A stretch of 64,000 nucleotides of DNA from Aulostomus chinensis (lineage: Eukaryota > Chordata > Actinopteri > Syngnathiformes > Aulostomidae). A program made the position numbers and the translations under genes. Location of the stretch: contig JBBMOA010000020.1 of assembly GCA_037954235.1 (NCBI GenBank), positions 20,306,677-20,370,676 on the forward strand, given 5' to 3'. Below the pieces are notes generated by a model, which made no database searches, had not been told where the DNA came from, and saw nothing but the letters and a program-made list of their open reading frames with translations. Of this stretch, positions 36,101-48,859 are shown in pieces (the stretch's first letter is position 1; the number at the start of each line of letters is the position of its first letter).

Positions 36101-39100
36101 CTGAACCTGCCAGAGCAAGACAGTGATGGCGCCGCCGTGTGTCCTGACAGTAAGTTAGACCGTCTATGACGGTTTGTTCTGCCTCGTTCTTATTACACAA
36201 TATTCCAGCAGCTGCTTTTCTTACGTGAAATTGGGCACTAGCAGTCTACATTTCAGCCAGGGAGGCTATTTGGCTAGAGAATGTGAGCTTAGTGTCTTCA
36301 AAGTCTGCTCATCATTTTGTTCCCAACGGCCAAAAATTGGTCTTCGTCTCACACTTAGTTCCTCTGATTAAAATACTCAGCCTCATTGAATTTTAATCAA
36401 AATGTGCATTTGTCGGGGATATTAACCATTTTAATAAGAAAAATTCTAGAAACCAAAATGCTCTTCTTTCTTTTAGCCATTTCACATGGATTCCCATGGA
36501 TTTTTATCAAAATGCATCTGTGATATATCCAGAAAAATTCCATTAATTTCTCTCCAATGGCCTAGAACAGTCTTCAGGACCCAGAATCTACAATTTGACC
36601 AAGCTCGCCACTTGATCCTCGTATCATTTATTATCTCTCAGCCAGATTCCATCAGTTCCGCCCATTGGTTTGTGAGATATCCTACGAATAAACAGACACG
36701 TGCTGCCGTTCTACTGGGGTTCTGCTGGTCCTACTGGTGGCTAATTGTTGTCAAACTTGTGGCCTCGGGTCCATCTTTAACGTTTGTGATGTTTCTCTAA
36801 TAGCAGGGTCTTTGCTTAGGATTTAAATGTTTTTTAAGATGAACTTAATTCACAATTTTTCTCTGAGTAAGTCTTTGTGAATATTTTTTTGCCATGAGCA
36901 ACATAACCAATGTTTTTTTATAATAAGCATGGAGCATATGAGTACAGTAATGACTGTGTAGTATAGTGATGTGACAATGTAGAGCATGAAACTGCTGCTT
37001 TCCTGCTACGGCACTCAAGATGGTGACGCCTACAAGTGTGCTGGTACAGCGTGTAACTGCAAGCTAATGCACTTTGTTTTGTTCGCAGATGAGCGACTAC
37101 CTTTCATCTCACGCACTGGAAAGACAAGTGACATGACAAAAATAAAGGGATGGAGAAACAAATTTATAAAAAGAGACGAAACATCTCCATCCAACTGTGA
37201 TGGTGAGGTTCTGTCTCTCTTTTTCAAGTGATGGTACTAGACTAGCCATTCCAGTTATTACAACATCAACTGCCTTGTGTTTGATTTATTGTTCCTCACT
37301 GATGAATTCATCTCTGTATTCTCCCTCTTCTAAAGCATCACAAAAGAACCTATCTGCCTTCTGCAGCAACATGCTGGATGAGTACTTGGAGAGCGAAGCT
37401 CAGCAAATCAGCGAGCGTGCTGCTGCCTTTTCTACCAACCCTGAGGGCTCTGTGGCCTATCAGCTGCCCGCTAAAAGCTCCAGCTATGTAAAAACCCTGG
37501 CCAGCGTACTCAAGCATCAGAGAGCTGCATCCAAAGCCCCGGTGGCTATCAACAGGCCTTGTCCCCTTTCCCATAAACCTCTGCTCTACTCTGCCTTGAA
37601 ATCACCAGCTCCTCCTCTACCCAGCTCTGTGACACCCATGCAGTTTCCACAGCAGCCTGCACTAACACACACACCACCTGGACCCGGGCCTGAAGTCGGA
37701 GCACATGCTGCTTCAAATAGTTCTTCACATGGGTAAAAGTGTTTTTATTGTATGTATTGGTGTATATTGTCAGTCCTCCAGGTCATCGTAATTCTCAAAA
37801 ATAATCTATTTAGGCAACTGGACTTACCTCGTCTAAAAATTAAAATGTTCTTGTCTCTTCAGACTATCCACATTCCAGGCAGTGGTCAGCCAGAGACCAG
37901 TGAGCTCTGGGCTGAGCCCTGCTGTAACACGCAGACCTTCAGGCCTCATAAGGTTCCAGCGCAAACTGTTACAGATGGAGATGGAAGCCCTGGATCAGGG
38001 CCTGACTAGAACCCAGCTGGGTCCAGACAGGCTGTCAGTGGCTTTGTCTGTGATTCTGACTAAAGAGGTACATATTTATTCTTTGTATATTTATGTGTGT
38101 AACATTGTCATTTCTCACTAGTATGGTAGTAGTGTTAGTGTTGAAACTGAGACTAAAATCAGTGAACAGGTGATGTGAAGAGCAGCGCTCGGATGACCAA
38201 TAGCACACCCGCACACGTAGCATGAAAACATCGAAGGTATGGAATTTTAAATGGGTTTTCTTTCGTCCTGTTCCACCAGATGCCCTACACTGATGCTTCG
38301 ATGGATCACCAGCATCCAAAGCATATTGCTGCAAGACCCGAGTGTGGCCAGCAGTTCTGCAGACTGGGCTGTGTGTGTTCCAGTCTCAACTCTCCAAGGA
38401 GAGCTCCTCTCCATTGCCGGCAGCCTGAGTGCATGTTTGAGTGTTCCTGCTTCAAGCGCATGATCGCCAAGCAGCTGACCTCCCAGGACAGTGAACAGAA
38501 GATCCAACCCATCTTCTGTAAGGTTTCAACTAATAAATGTATCAATAGCTTTTTTTTTTTAACAGATTATTTATTAGATTAGTAATTGTCCATTGATGTG
38601 CTCTTGAACATGAGCCACATTTTAAATTACTCCTGGAGAGAGCAGACCTCCGTCAAGGTGGATGTTGTACTTTCCAGGAAATTTTGGTCAGATTTACCAA
38701 ACAGCGTTGAATGGTTTGGCAACACCAATTCTGCAGTTGACCCTTTAATGTGTGAATCTGTCCCAAAATGAAATGGGGTCCTCCTTCTTTGACTGTGCTC
38801 TTCCCACTGCTGACAAACAGTAATGAAACATAATTCCCCTTTCAGAAGCAATGAAACCCCACACTTATTTTCCTGCTTTTCTCCCCACGTTGCTTGTAAC
38901 CCCATTGAAGCTACATTAAACAAAGTGAATGACTTGCTCTTATTTCTTCCCAGCAATGACTTACAAGGGACACGAGGGCCATCGGCCAGGGTCCCGTTCT
39001 AAGAAGCTGTGGAATCCCAACATTCGTGATGTGGATTCAGAGCCGCTCTTTGCCCCAAAAAGTTCATGCGTGGTCCTCACAAAGAGTGCAAAACACAACT

Positions 39101-42100
39101 CTGCATCTCGAGTGACTCAACAGGTAAAATGATCCCTCCCCTTGAGTTCAACATAAGTTCTTCCACTTGTTTGAATAAGAAATGTCTGACATTAAAATAC
39201 AGGCGGGTGACAGTATAAAGAGGTTAATGTAGCGTTTGTGTGTTTTGGAGATTCTGCAAGCCTCTGGAGAGATTGAACAGCGTTTTCCCAAAAAACTGTT
39301 CTTTCATTTTTGTTGATGGAGGTGGAGAGGGCTGTCTACCAGTCCCAAATTTCCCGTAGGTGTACAATTGTGTTGGGATAAGACGACAGCAAAGGCCATA
39401 GTGTGGGGTTTCAACTGTTGACGTACGCATCAAACCATCCAGTGACCCTCATGCCCTTTGGCTGGAAGAGATAAAGCTGATCACCCTGAAAAACATTATT
39501 GATTTGCAGGGACTCTTGCTTCTAAGGAGAAAAGTGAATCAAAATGCTGCACGTAGTACCATCAATGTGACCCTCACATTTATTAAGTGTTAAAATCCTT
39601 CTTTATCTTTATGTGTTTTTAATCCACCTCTGGGAGTTTTAATGCTCATAAAGGTGTTTTTTTTCTGCAGTTTTAAGCAACCAAATCTAACTAAAACTAA
39701 TAATTGTAGATCCCTGAAGAGGAGAAGGACCCGGTGTATCGCTACTTCGAGAGCTTCATGACGTGTGCACGAGTCAGAGAGTTCAACAGCAAGCCGCCTC
39801 CGGAAGTCACCATAGAACCCAAGACTCTGGAGACTTCCACACCAATCGCCTCTGCAAAGAAGACGACTGACAGCGAGCCAAAAACATACTTCAGAACTGT
39901 AACGCCTTTTAAAAAAGCAGGTAAATATAAAGAGAAGTTGGAATTCTTTAGTGTTGAATGGAGTCGCTGCTCTATACAAACATTAATGCCTCATGTTTCT
40001 GAGCAGGACAGACCACATCAAATGAAAGTCATGCAAGGAAGCAAATAGAAATCCAGTCAGCGTGTCAATGGGGCAAAGATCGCAAAATGGTCCTTGAAGC
40101 TTTATGTCGACGCATGAAACAGAGTAGATTGCCGCGGCGGTTCCGTATAGGACCTTACTGCATCCGCCTGGTCACAAAGATCTTCATTCGGAAGCCCAGT
40201 GGTTCTGTTATCACCTACAGGGTGAGTTAATCAAGAATAGCGAATCACTTTCTCATGAGAAAAATGGAAAAAAAAACCTCAATGTTCTACCCTGCTACAC
40301 TTTCTTCTAGGTAAACATCAGCAAACCCACAAATGCTAGTGATGATGAGGATGATTTTGACAACAGCGATGAGGAAAAGAGTGCTAGTCACAGCTCTCTT
40401 GGGGAAGTGGATACAGACGAGGAAGATGGCCTATATGAGGCACCAGGGTTGCGGGTTGGCGTCGCCCCGTTCCTGGGTGGAGTGTTGCCTGCTGGCAGAC
40501 TGAGAGCTAGGAGGAAACCTGCTGGTTGCCAAGTAGATGGGCTCATACAGGTCAGGCTCAAGGAAATGGCATGTCTGTCTGGGTTGGGCCCCTATACAAC
40601 TGTTGTTTTAGGAATTTGTGGGTGTGCTTGGTAGTAGAAGAGCTATTGTGATGATTCACACTCAGTAAAATGTACAGAAATACTTTAGACAAGCTTGTAA
40701 GCTACATATGTCTTCTTACTTGGACAGGTAAACGGTAAATGCTACAATCAGGCCAGACTGTTGCTGGGAAACATGGGATCTCTCCATCCTGCCAATCGCC
40801 TCGCAGCTTACGTCACGGGCAGACTGCACGGTCTCAGCAACATTTCAAGTCAAAGCTCTCAGAAACCAGAGCCTTCTCACAAAGTCAATACTTCTGCTGC
40901 TCTGCACATAAATGCAGCTGGTACGATAGTACACCCCGTTGTCACTGCAAAGCAAACCACTGATCTGAAGATACAAACCCTAAGCCCAACAAGTAAGTTT
41001 GTTTTTCTGTTCTAGGACCACAGCTAAAGGCCAAAGTTTTTATCCTGACTGCTTCTCATCATTTTATTTATGTTTTTAAAGTATTGGAAACTAGATCTTA
41101 GCTGTTCTTTGTGGGGTTTTTTTTTTTAAATGCTGTATTGAAATGATTAAAAAGTGGTGACAGAATTATGAATTTCAACAAAGGAAAACAAGACAAAAAT
41201 ATACATTTTTCCATTTTAAACAACCTTACTGGATTTCAGAGTTTACAAGGTTTACCGGAATGCACCATTAAGTCCCTTTTGTTTAGTTGAAGGTGGCACA
41301 TCTCTCAAGTGTAGACTGTTTGAATCTTTTTAACGTCTTATGTTACTATTTTGGCACAAACATTTACCTGCCAGTTAGTAGACTTCCATAGGTGATTGAC
41401 AGACTAAATTGAAAACCTACTCGCATTTAGCAGTTAGCGGGTATGTATGTTGTAAACTGAGTATATACACACAAAATTAGTTTGTAGGTAAACCGTTACG
41501 GAAGCATTGGAGAGGGAAAAGTGTTTTCTGTTTCTCAGGATTAGTTTTGTTTGACCGTATCTGTTAATGAAGCCAGACATTACAGGATGATCACTCTGTC
41601 CTCTATCATTTCTTTCCTCAGTTCAATTTTTACAACCAGACTTCTGGAAGAAAGTAGCCACCACTTTGGCTCAAGTTCCAAAAAGCTCCACAACAGTCAA
41701 ACCCATCCAAATCATCACACCAAGCCAGCACAACCCAGTCAATGTCTTCCAGAAAAAGTGCACGTCCTTCCCTGTCTCTCTCACCGTGTCCCCGTCACTG
41801 AAAACCCCCAGCTTCTTGGGACAGAGGGGAACATATTCATTCAGGATCTGCCCTCCAGCTAACCAGAGCACAAAAGTCCAGAACCTGCCAGGAGTCTCCC
41901 TTCCTGGGGGCTTCACTCTTATCCAGCTACCAAAGCCCGCTAATGATGAAGCAAAAAAGTCTGAGGCTAAAGGGCCTACTGACACAGAGAGCGCTGCAGA
42001 TTCAGATGTGAAGTGTCCTAGTTTGGACACCTCTAACGGAGCTAAGAGGCTATCAAGTGTCAGATCAGTGGAGGCTGCCCCTGAGCTGAGGAGTGATGGC

Positions 42101-45100
42101 GAGATTCAATCACACCAGCTTGATGTCAATAATGTGGCAGCAAGGAAAGAGGAATCAAACTTGGATTTTTCCGTGAAGGATGAAAGCTCCGACTTCTCTG
42201 ACTACTGTGCCGACGGAGATGAAGCTGTAAGTGTAGCACATTTTTCTGCTGAACATTTGTGTTATTATGGAAAAAGTGGACGATTTTCATAAATGGAAAG
42301 TGTTGCAGCTTTGAAAAAGGGAATGTTGACTATGGTTTTCCTCAGGAGGAACTTGTGGATATTGAGACTGTAGAAGAAGAAAAGCAAGAAATGGCCATCG
42401 CTAAACTGAGGAAAACAGCCCTCAAGGCATCTTTGGGATCAGGGTAATTTATGCACGCTGGTGAAACAGAGAATTAATGTGAACATTTGCATTTGTCCTT
42501 CCATTGATTAAGTAATATCACACCTGAAATTTGGTTCTGTAAATTTTCCTTTTCCTTCTTTCAGGTATTCCATTGACTATATAAGATCACAGCTCAACAC
42601 TCAGGTACAACATTTTCTGCCTAGTAGCAGTATTTGATAATGTAGAAATACTCAGTATAGATTGGCTGTAGGAATGACTCTGAAAACCTAAAAGTAAGGT
42701 AGCACTGTTGAAGGTTTGGTTACCTCATCTCAATGTCCGGAAGATTTCAGCATGTGAAATTAGACGCAGCTTTGTCTTAAAAACGGCCATTGCAGTTCCT
42801 ATACAGCCTATAATTAAATCTGTACGCACAATGGCAGTATTTGGCTTAAAAATTGATAGTAGTTTTAAAAATCCCATCAGCTTTTGATTTAGGGAACCCA
42901 CAATGACACTGGCTACTGCATGTTTTTTGAAGGACATTATTGAAGTTGTTGTCCAACAACTCTTCTCTCTCTCCATTTCAGCCTCCAGCAGATGACGAAC
43001 AAGCCACGGGGGACAACAGGCAGAGGCGAAGGAACCACACAGCGTTAGAAAGACAACGACGCTGTGAACAAAGGTTCCGTTTCGACCTACTACAGAAGAT
43101 CCTCAAGAGCGACCCAGGAGTCCCGAGACTACGGATTCTCTCTCTGGTCAGTTCTACAGGTTTGGGGCTTGACTGCGTTGGCTGCTTGGGTTCGGGGCCT
43201 GATATCGGTGTTGAGTTTATTTGCTACCCACCAGCGATGTTGATTGGCAGAGTTCTTGCTCCAAGCAGACTACACCGTTCCTCGTAATAACGTCGGAAAG
43301 TTGGACAGAAATGACACGCAGGGTCGCTGGAGTCTCGCTCCTGCATTTACCAACCCACTGAAATCTACTTAGTGTGCATTGTGGAGGAAATTTCAAGAGC
43401 CTCAGTCAGCTTGAACATGGCCCCCCCCCTCCCTACCCTGGGGAGTAGTGGATGGAGTAATGGGATTGTGAAGAGGAGGTCTTGGGCAACTGGGATGTGA
43501 TGCAGCTTGGGGAGGTGCTGGTTGGAGGAGCAGTGGAGTCAGGCACGGTGGAGATTTCCTTTATTGATCGCTGCTCTAAAACTGACACCGGGCTTGCAAG
43601 GTTTAACAATCACAAATCAGTGCATGATGACCTCCAGAGAGAGAGCGAGGAAGAGAGCGAGTCGAGGTTAATAAATCTACCAGCAATATTTAAAAAATCT
43701 AATCTCCTGGAGGCAGCCACTCATCAAGCTAGGCTATTATACAATGAGGACAGGGAGGCAGGCTGTGTAGAGATGAAGTCACGGCATCAGTGGACCGAAA
43801 CTGAGACCCCTCGCTCACTGCATCGCCATATACTTGGGGAGCTGGCACTTTTGATTTGGTTTAAAACTCAACTCTCCAGTGGAAATGAAACAATTCCATC
43901 CTGTTACGTTTGCTCCAAAGAGACTACATAAACTAGCCACTCGGTATTTAGGCTTTCTTTGTTCTGTCCTGTCATGTTTACAGACTCTAAAAGAAATCCA
44001 GAGTCTGACTGAAACCTCTAAGAGGCTGGAGGAGGAGAAGAGGAAGCTGACTGAGCAGCAGTCGGTCTATTTGAAGAGGTTGTGTGTTTTGTCTGGTAAG
44101 TTAATTTCTATTGTTGTTTGTTGCTACCTTTTAGTAATTTGTATGACATTGAAGTGGAACGGTATCCCAAACCGACTATATGTGAATACCTTTAGATAAA
44201 AAAGAATGTCATTTAAATGTTAAAAAGGCCACTCAGATGTTGAGTGCAATAATAAACTACACTTGTGTGTGCTTGAATGAACTGAAGAAGTGTCTGTTAA
44301 TTCGATGTTGCCCTCACTGTTATGTTGAATGCCGCCTTCTTAGGGAAGTCAGAGGAGAAGATTAAACACAAGCTGAAGGAGGTCTACGAGAAACAGAAGG
44401 CCAGAGAAAAGTCACAGATATGGAGGCCGTTCTTTTCCAGTCTCCTTCTGTCCAGAGCGGCTTTCCTGCAAGCTGAAGAGGCCAAACTGAAGCCCACACT
44501 GTCCGTCGTCCACATGGATCCAAGTCAGGCTAACCTACATACGACTGGAGGCCAAAACTATTTCCACCAGATAGCACCCTGGCTTCAGTCTAACCTAGAC
44601 AAAGCTCAGGCTGGAAACAACACACACCAGACCACATCCTGGCCTCAGCCCAAAGCTCCAGCCCAAAACAACATACACTGGACCACAACCCAGCTTCAGC
44701 CTAACCTAGTCAAGGCTCAAGCGCAAAACAACGTACAGCAAACCACATCCGGGCTTCAGCCTAAGACTCCTGCCCAAAACAGTGTATATCAGACAGCGCC
44801 AAAACATGAGCAAAATGTGGAAAGCACTTCAGCGAAAACAGGCATTAACACTCAGCTGCCTGCTGCACAGTCTTGTAGCAAAGCAGTGACATCTCCAGCC
44901 CAGGTGGAGGTCTCTGCACCGTCACTGCAGACACAGAACCAGACGGGTAACCTGGTGTCTGCAGTTCAGCACGGGCAACATCGGGAGGGTGAGAGTCTTC
45001 CGGAAGTACCTGCAGATCCGGCTCAAGTCATCACACCTACTTCTAGCCAGTCTCCAGCTCAAGCAGGCGCAGCTAAATCTCAAGTCCCTGCAGCAGAGGA

Positions 45101-46929
45101 TGGAGCCTCCCCTGTATCATCAACACCTGAGATCCCAGCTCCACCTGCCTGCCTCCCACCAGCTATTTCTCTGCCTCTCATCCGTTCCAAGACCGGCAGG
45201 ATCATACTGCCCTCATCCCTGAGACCAAGTAAGTTATCATTGGATGTCCAATCATAACCTGATCTCACATCAGTAGCTTCACAGGATGCTGGAAAAAGTC
45301 AATTGCATTTGTCCCACTTCAACTGGACATTAACATGTAAGTCTGGCTGAATTCATAAGTGTGTGTTTTAAGTCAGACTGACATAATTTTTTTTTTTTTT
45401 TAAAGTGCATTTGGAGATTGGTTCACTCAGGCATGTTCACCCTCAGTCTGCTCCAAATTGGCCAAGGCGTCGTATGCTTGTAGTTTAGCTCCTTGGATTT
45501 AACTCAGATGCATGCTACGATGAAAAGAACACATTTCTGGACAGTCACGACAAGCTGAGTGCTGTCTGAACGTAATCTGTTTTTCTTCAAGAGCACATTC
45601 ACACAGTCCTGGTTGCCTTGTACACTGTTGAATTAAGATTGCCCCCCACCCCCCCTCCCCTGCTGGCCTGCACTCTTAATTGCTCTGCGTCTGAGTACAC
45701 TTTCATCACCACTGAGCTAAACAAACCTGATATTTGGTCAGGAATCCCATGGCGCCGATTTTTCATTTGATGACAGGTGTGGGACAGCAGTAGAGAGAGC
45801 AGGGGCAGCACGGGCTCTGCTGTACATTGTAGCATCCCCTGTACCAGAAAATGTCAAGTTTGCAGCCTAAACTCGAGGTGGGCTACTTGTTAAATATGCA
45901 AACGGCAGCAGGAAGACCCAAACCCTCATGGCTGCTTTCACTCATTGTGCTGCACATCAGGAAAGTTTCACCATAGTTTGCTCACCTATGTTAAGCCAAA
46001 AAGCACCAGGCTGCCTGGTGTCCCAACCCTAAGGCAGGCACACTTCCATCAATAAATCAGATTTTTTTCTTGATTCTTCTATACACGGACAAGGGCAGTG
46101 GTCAAATTAAGTGGTTTAATCAAGCTGTAACTACGGCAGCTGTGCGTGTAAACCCACTGACTAATTCATATCCACTTTTATTTACATGTGTTAATTTATA
46201 TTTTCACACTAAACGTGATTTTGTCTTGTCACAGCTCGTCAAGGCGTGTATACACTGATGTTTTTGAAACCCAGGCAGGAGGGAGAGGAGGATGAGATTA
46301 ACTCTTCGTCCAGTACGCAGCCTTCCGATATGGACTCATCCATGAATCAAGGGCTCTCCGATTCAGAGAGCAGCTGCACTCCAGAGGAGCAGAAAACACT
46401 ACAGTCTTCAAACTCTGAATCAAAGCCTTCACATTCTGGCTTTTTGAGGTTTAAACCTGGAGAGTTGGTTCATAAATCCAAGCTGGAAACTGAAACTCCC
46501 CTCCGTCGTAGCAGAGGCAGACCTCGAAAACATACCGTGGGAGAAGATGCTGGTAGAAAAGAAACCTCTAGTCCAATTGACGCCGCTAAAAATGGCAATG
46601 ACAGTGAAAAGGTGACTTTGAAAATGGCCAAGACAAAAGCTAATGGCACCTCAGGAACGGTTGACAGTAACTCGGTGCCAGTCAAACGTAGAAGAGGGAG
46701 GCCTCCAAAGAATTGGTCCTTCAAGCCGTGGAGTCCTACCGTCAAATCGGGATCGAACCCGACCAGCGCCGACAGAGATTTTACAAGTCCTGCATTGAGG
46801 ACAACAAAAACCCTTTCAACTTCACGACCTTTAACCCGGGGGGCTTTGGGAAAGGACTTCCCCAGTGCCAAGAAACGGTCCTGGATAGATGTAGAACAGG
46901 AACTTGAACCTGAACTGGATTCTGAATAG
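33108..46929 (+). CDS. mga: MGA, MAX dimerization protein (T-box + bHLHZip), complete coding region
   Basis: Nuclear transcription factor: binds T-box sites directly and E-boxes as a heterodimer with MAX, repressing targets within the PRC1.6 complex. Coding exons: 33108-34219, 34644-35070, 35590-35686, 35818-35931, 36021-36149, 37089-37202, 37336-37732, 37863-38067, 38280-38517, 38954-39123, 39710-39920, 40007-40221, 40311-40550, 40728-40992, 41622-42226, 42346-42443, 42565-42604, 42982-43146, 43984-44095, 44344-45228, 46235-46929. All introns are GT-AG, phases match throughout, and the sum (6,534 nt) gives 2,177 residues plus TAG. Domains: T-box about 139-327, Cys-rich DUF4801-like about 866-945, bHLHZip about 1574-1656, AT-hooks near 2037-2046 and in the last 120 residues. 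Human MGA is roughly 3,000 residues, so this protein is clearly shorter, mostly in the linkers. Teleosts can carry two mga copies (a/b); which one this is cannot be told here. Start: first ATG after the acceptor. Confidence 0.95.
33522..34088 (+). other. mga: MGA T-box DNA-binding domain
   Basis: Residues about 139-327, all within the first coding exon. Key segments: NSVWKQFN, GTEMILTKPGRRMFP, YRWSSMKWEVAG, ILQSMHRYIPRLHV and the C-terminal block FPQTEFMAVTTYQNFRITQL followed by KINHNPFAKGFRE. The last block contains the residues that contact DNA and the dimer interface in T-box proteins. The loop normally HPDSP..G is SPARGSDWM here, as in MGA-type T-boxes. That the whole domain sits in one exon is unusual for T-box genes but consistent with mga. 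Confidence 0.93.
36440..36720. repeat. Dispersed-repeat-like segment in mga intron
   Basis: Sequence of the type TTTCTCTCCAATGGCCTAGAACAG..TCTTCAGGACCCAGAATC.. and GCCCATTGGTTTGTGAGATATCC..AAACAGACA resembles a common degenerate fish repeat. It gives an open frame (36,486-36,800) with no protein features. The family is not known to me. Confidence 0.4.
38280..38517 (+). other. mga: MGA Cys-rich domain (DUF4801-like)
   Basis: One exon (residues 866-945) encodes CRLGCVCSSL, then LHCRQPECMFECSCFKRM, a cluster of at least nine cysteines and histidines that is the conserved middle domain of MGA proteins. It likely coordinates metal. The following exons (38,954-39,123, 39,710-39,920 and 40,007-40,221) continue the conserved middle region (NPNIRDVDSEPLFAP, DPVYRYFESFMTCARVREFN, CIRLVTKIFIRKPSGSVITY). 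Confidence 0.8.
43024..44358 (+). other. mga: MGA bHLH-leucine zipper (split over three exons)
   Basis: The basic region RRRNHTALERQRRCEQRF keeps the E-box-reading residues His1578, Glu1582 and Arg1586. Helix 1 is DLLQKIL. The loop and start of helix 2 (KSDPGVPRLRILSL) end exon 42,982-43,146. Helix 2 and the zipper continue in exon 43,984-44,095 (TLKEIQSLTETSKRLEEEKR..LTEQQSVYLKRLCVLSG) and the start of exon 44,344. This is the MAX-dimerising and CACGTG-binding module. The donor at 43,146/43,147 (CTCTCTG|GTCAGT) keeps phase 0. Confidence 0.92.
44550..44771 (+). repeat. mga: Coding tandem repeat in MGA: two 111-bp (37-residue) units
   Basis: Within exon 44,344-45,228. Each unit is a 20-residue half (QNN.H..TTQLQPNLVKAQ type) plus a 17-residue half (QNN..QTTS.LQPK.PA type). 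Unit 1 spans 44,550-44,660, unit 2 44,661-44,771, and a decayed third begins at 44,772. The segment is Gln/Asn/Thr/Pro-rich and predicted disordered. Confidence 0.85.
46504..46533 (+). other. mga: AT-hook 1 in MGA C-terminus
   Basis: RRSRGRPRKH, residues about 2037-2046, contains the RGRP core with flanking basic residues that bind the minor groove of AT-rich DNA. Confidence 0.75.
46684..46710 (+). other. mga: AT-hook 2 in MGA C-terminus
   Basis: KRRRGRPPK, about 60 residues after the first hook, is a near-ideal AT-hook (basic-RGRP-PK). Confidence 0.8.
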
Positions 46930-48220
46930 ACTTTGACGACAGCCATTGGACCTTGAATAGTCTTACACTGAAACCTCACACCTCCCTGAGGCAGAAACAT
47001 GGAACACTGCTGGGAATCTCTGTCACTTAGGTCAATAAGGGCCTGTCCACCAAGTGTTTTTCCGGACCTGAGTGCCATACGTGTTTTTGTTTTCTAGTCA
47101 GCAAGAGTTAAAAAAGGCTCAGCATTGGATAAAACAGCTTTTTCTTTTCTTTTCTATTTACCGAGTCATCCAATCAGAGTTGGGGAGGGGCTGCACAACA
47201 AGGAACAAAACCGTCACAAGTGTCATCTTGAATCAGGCGATTGTGCTCGTTCAGACGTTTCCTTGCCCACAAGTTCAGGAACCCTCTTGTCTCCTCCGTG
47301 GCTCAGCCTTTATTCCACCCAGAGTCTGGACAGGAGGGAAGTGCCTTGTGCTGACATTTGTACCTTCACAGATACTCTGTATCATAGCAACTGAACGCTG
47401 CACCATCAAACACTCCCAGCTGGAAGTTTTCAGGTAGAGGAAAAACAGGTTTGGTGGACAAAGGCCCTGAGTGACCTCATGTGCCTGTAGGTGAATGAAA
47501 ATCACCCAGGAAAATACTTGATGCTCTTAATCAGCAAACCTTTCCCTTTGCTGGAGAGAGAAGCTGTTTCTTTTGGTACAAGGACCTTGACAGAATGCAT
47601 CCATTGACCTGTTGAATGTACAAGGACATTTCATGGTTACTCACACAAACCGTTTGGATTTTTTTTTTTTCTTGTCATAAATATCAACTTTGCATTCTTT
47701 CTTTTCCTTTTTTTTTTGCATGGGCTTTTACAGGAAACAGTATATTGGGGGTTTATTTTAAGTCACTCATCACCGATCTGTCTTATACAAATGAACATGA
47801 AATTATGTCAATGGATTATGTCAGCCTAACGTCAGAGAGAGAGATTTGAAAGCCATCCATTCCGTACGGCGACTTGTAGGAAATCTAGTCTCGTGTCATT
47901 TTTAGTGAGGGTTTGTTTGACGCATATTCTTGTTTTCCATTTGCCGGAGCACTTTGATTTTGGTACAACCATCCTGTGACGTCTTTAAAAGGACAAAAAC
48001 GATCTGCATTTCGAAGACAAACACAGGCAAGTTAATTTAAACACTGACTGTCAGGACCAGTCGAGATGAACGCTATCAGCCGTGGACTTTATCTGTCGGA
48101 AATGACCTGTAAATATTGTTTCTTTTTAATTTCAGTATATCCTCTTCATGGGTTGTTATCTTATTAAATTAAAAGCTTGTGTGGCCTTGAAAAATGAATA
48201 AAAACGACATGCATTTACAA
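46930..48220 (+). other. mga: mga 3' UTR and poly(A) signal
   Basis: Follows the TAG at 46,927-46,929. AATAAA occurs at 48,197-48,202 in GAAAAATGAATAAAAACG, a good poly(A) signal, giving a 3' UTR of about 1.3 kb. The end is inferred; no other AATAAA upstream in this stretch looks as convincing. Confidence 0.6.
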
Positions 48221-48859
48221 CGGTGACCTTCAACGTGATGTCATCAGTGTGATCCACTCCGGGGACCTTTATCATACCAACACACGCCACCGCGTCCTGG
48301 TGATGACAAGTCAAGCAAACGTGATGTCACCTGATACACAGCCCCACGAACTTTTAAGTTGATGCGATTGCTTGCCAGCTAAATGGGCGCTTGTAGATAA
48401 AACCGCTGCGGTTCAACTCCGATTTATTCAGTTGTGTGTTAATTAACGTCCACTTCTGATGAAGCGCTTGGGAGATGAAGGGCAAAAAAAATGCTGATCT
48501 GCAGCCTTTAAAACGGCGCAGCAACACTTCATGCACTTGGCTTTTATTGATTGCGTTTGATTGGGAGATTCACACAAGAAGTCGTATCACTTAAATGACG
48601 TAGGACAATAAGCATGACAAAAGACGCATTATCATGACATTCGGTTTTTCTTTCATTAAAGACGTATTACAATGTGGTGTTCACTCAACAAGGCATCATC
48701 ATAATTCTAGACATGAGTCAAACAACACATTAAGAATATGGCAACTACAGAATAAACACATTTCAGAAAATACAATGCAAGGCAATTATATTTCTTTAAA
48801 CATAGTTTGAATTATGCAAACATCTTCTGCACTTCTCATCTCCAATCATTTCTATCGAC

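Noticed and set aside
43482..43931. A 149-codon open frame inside the mga intron between the bHLH exons
   Set aside because: It sits between two well-matched phase-0 splice sites. Its translation has no similarity I recognise and would break the helix-loop-helix if included. Treated as a chance intronic frame.
7189..46983. TCACACCT T-box half-sites (7189, 42,518, 46,976), considered as MGA autoregulation
   Set aside because: An 8-mer on both strands is expected about twice in 64 kb, so three sites are not above chance.
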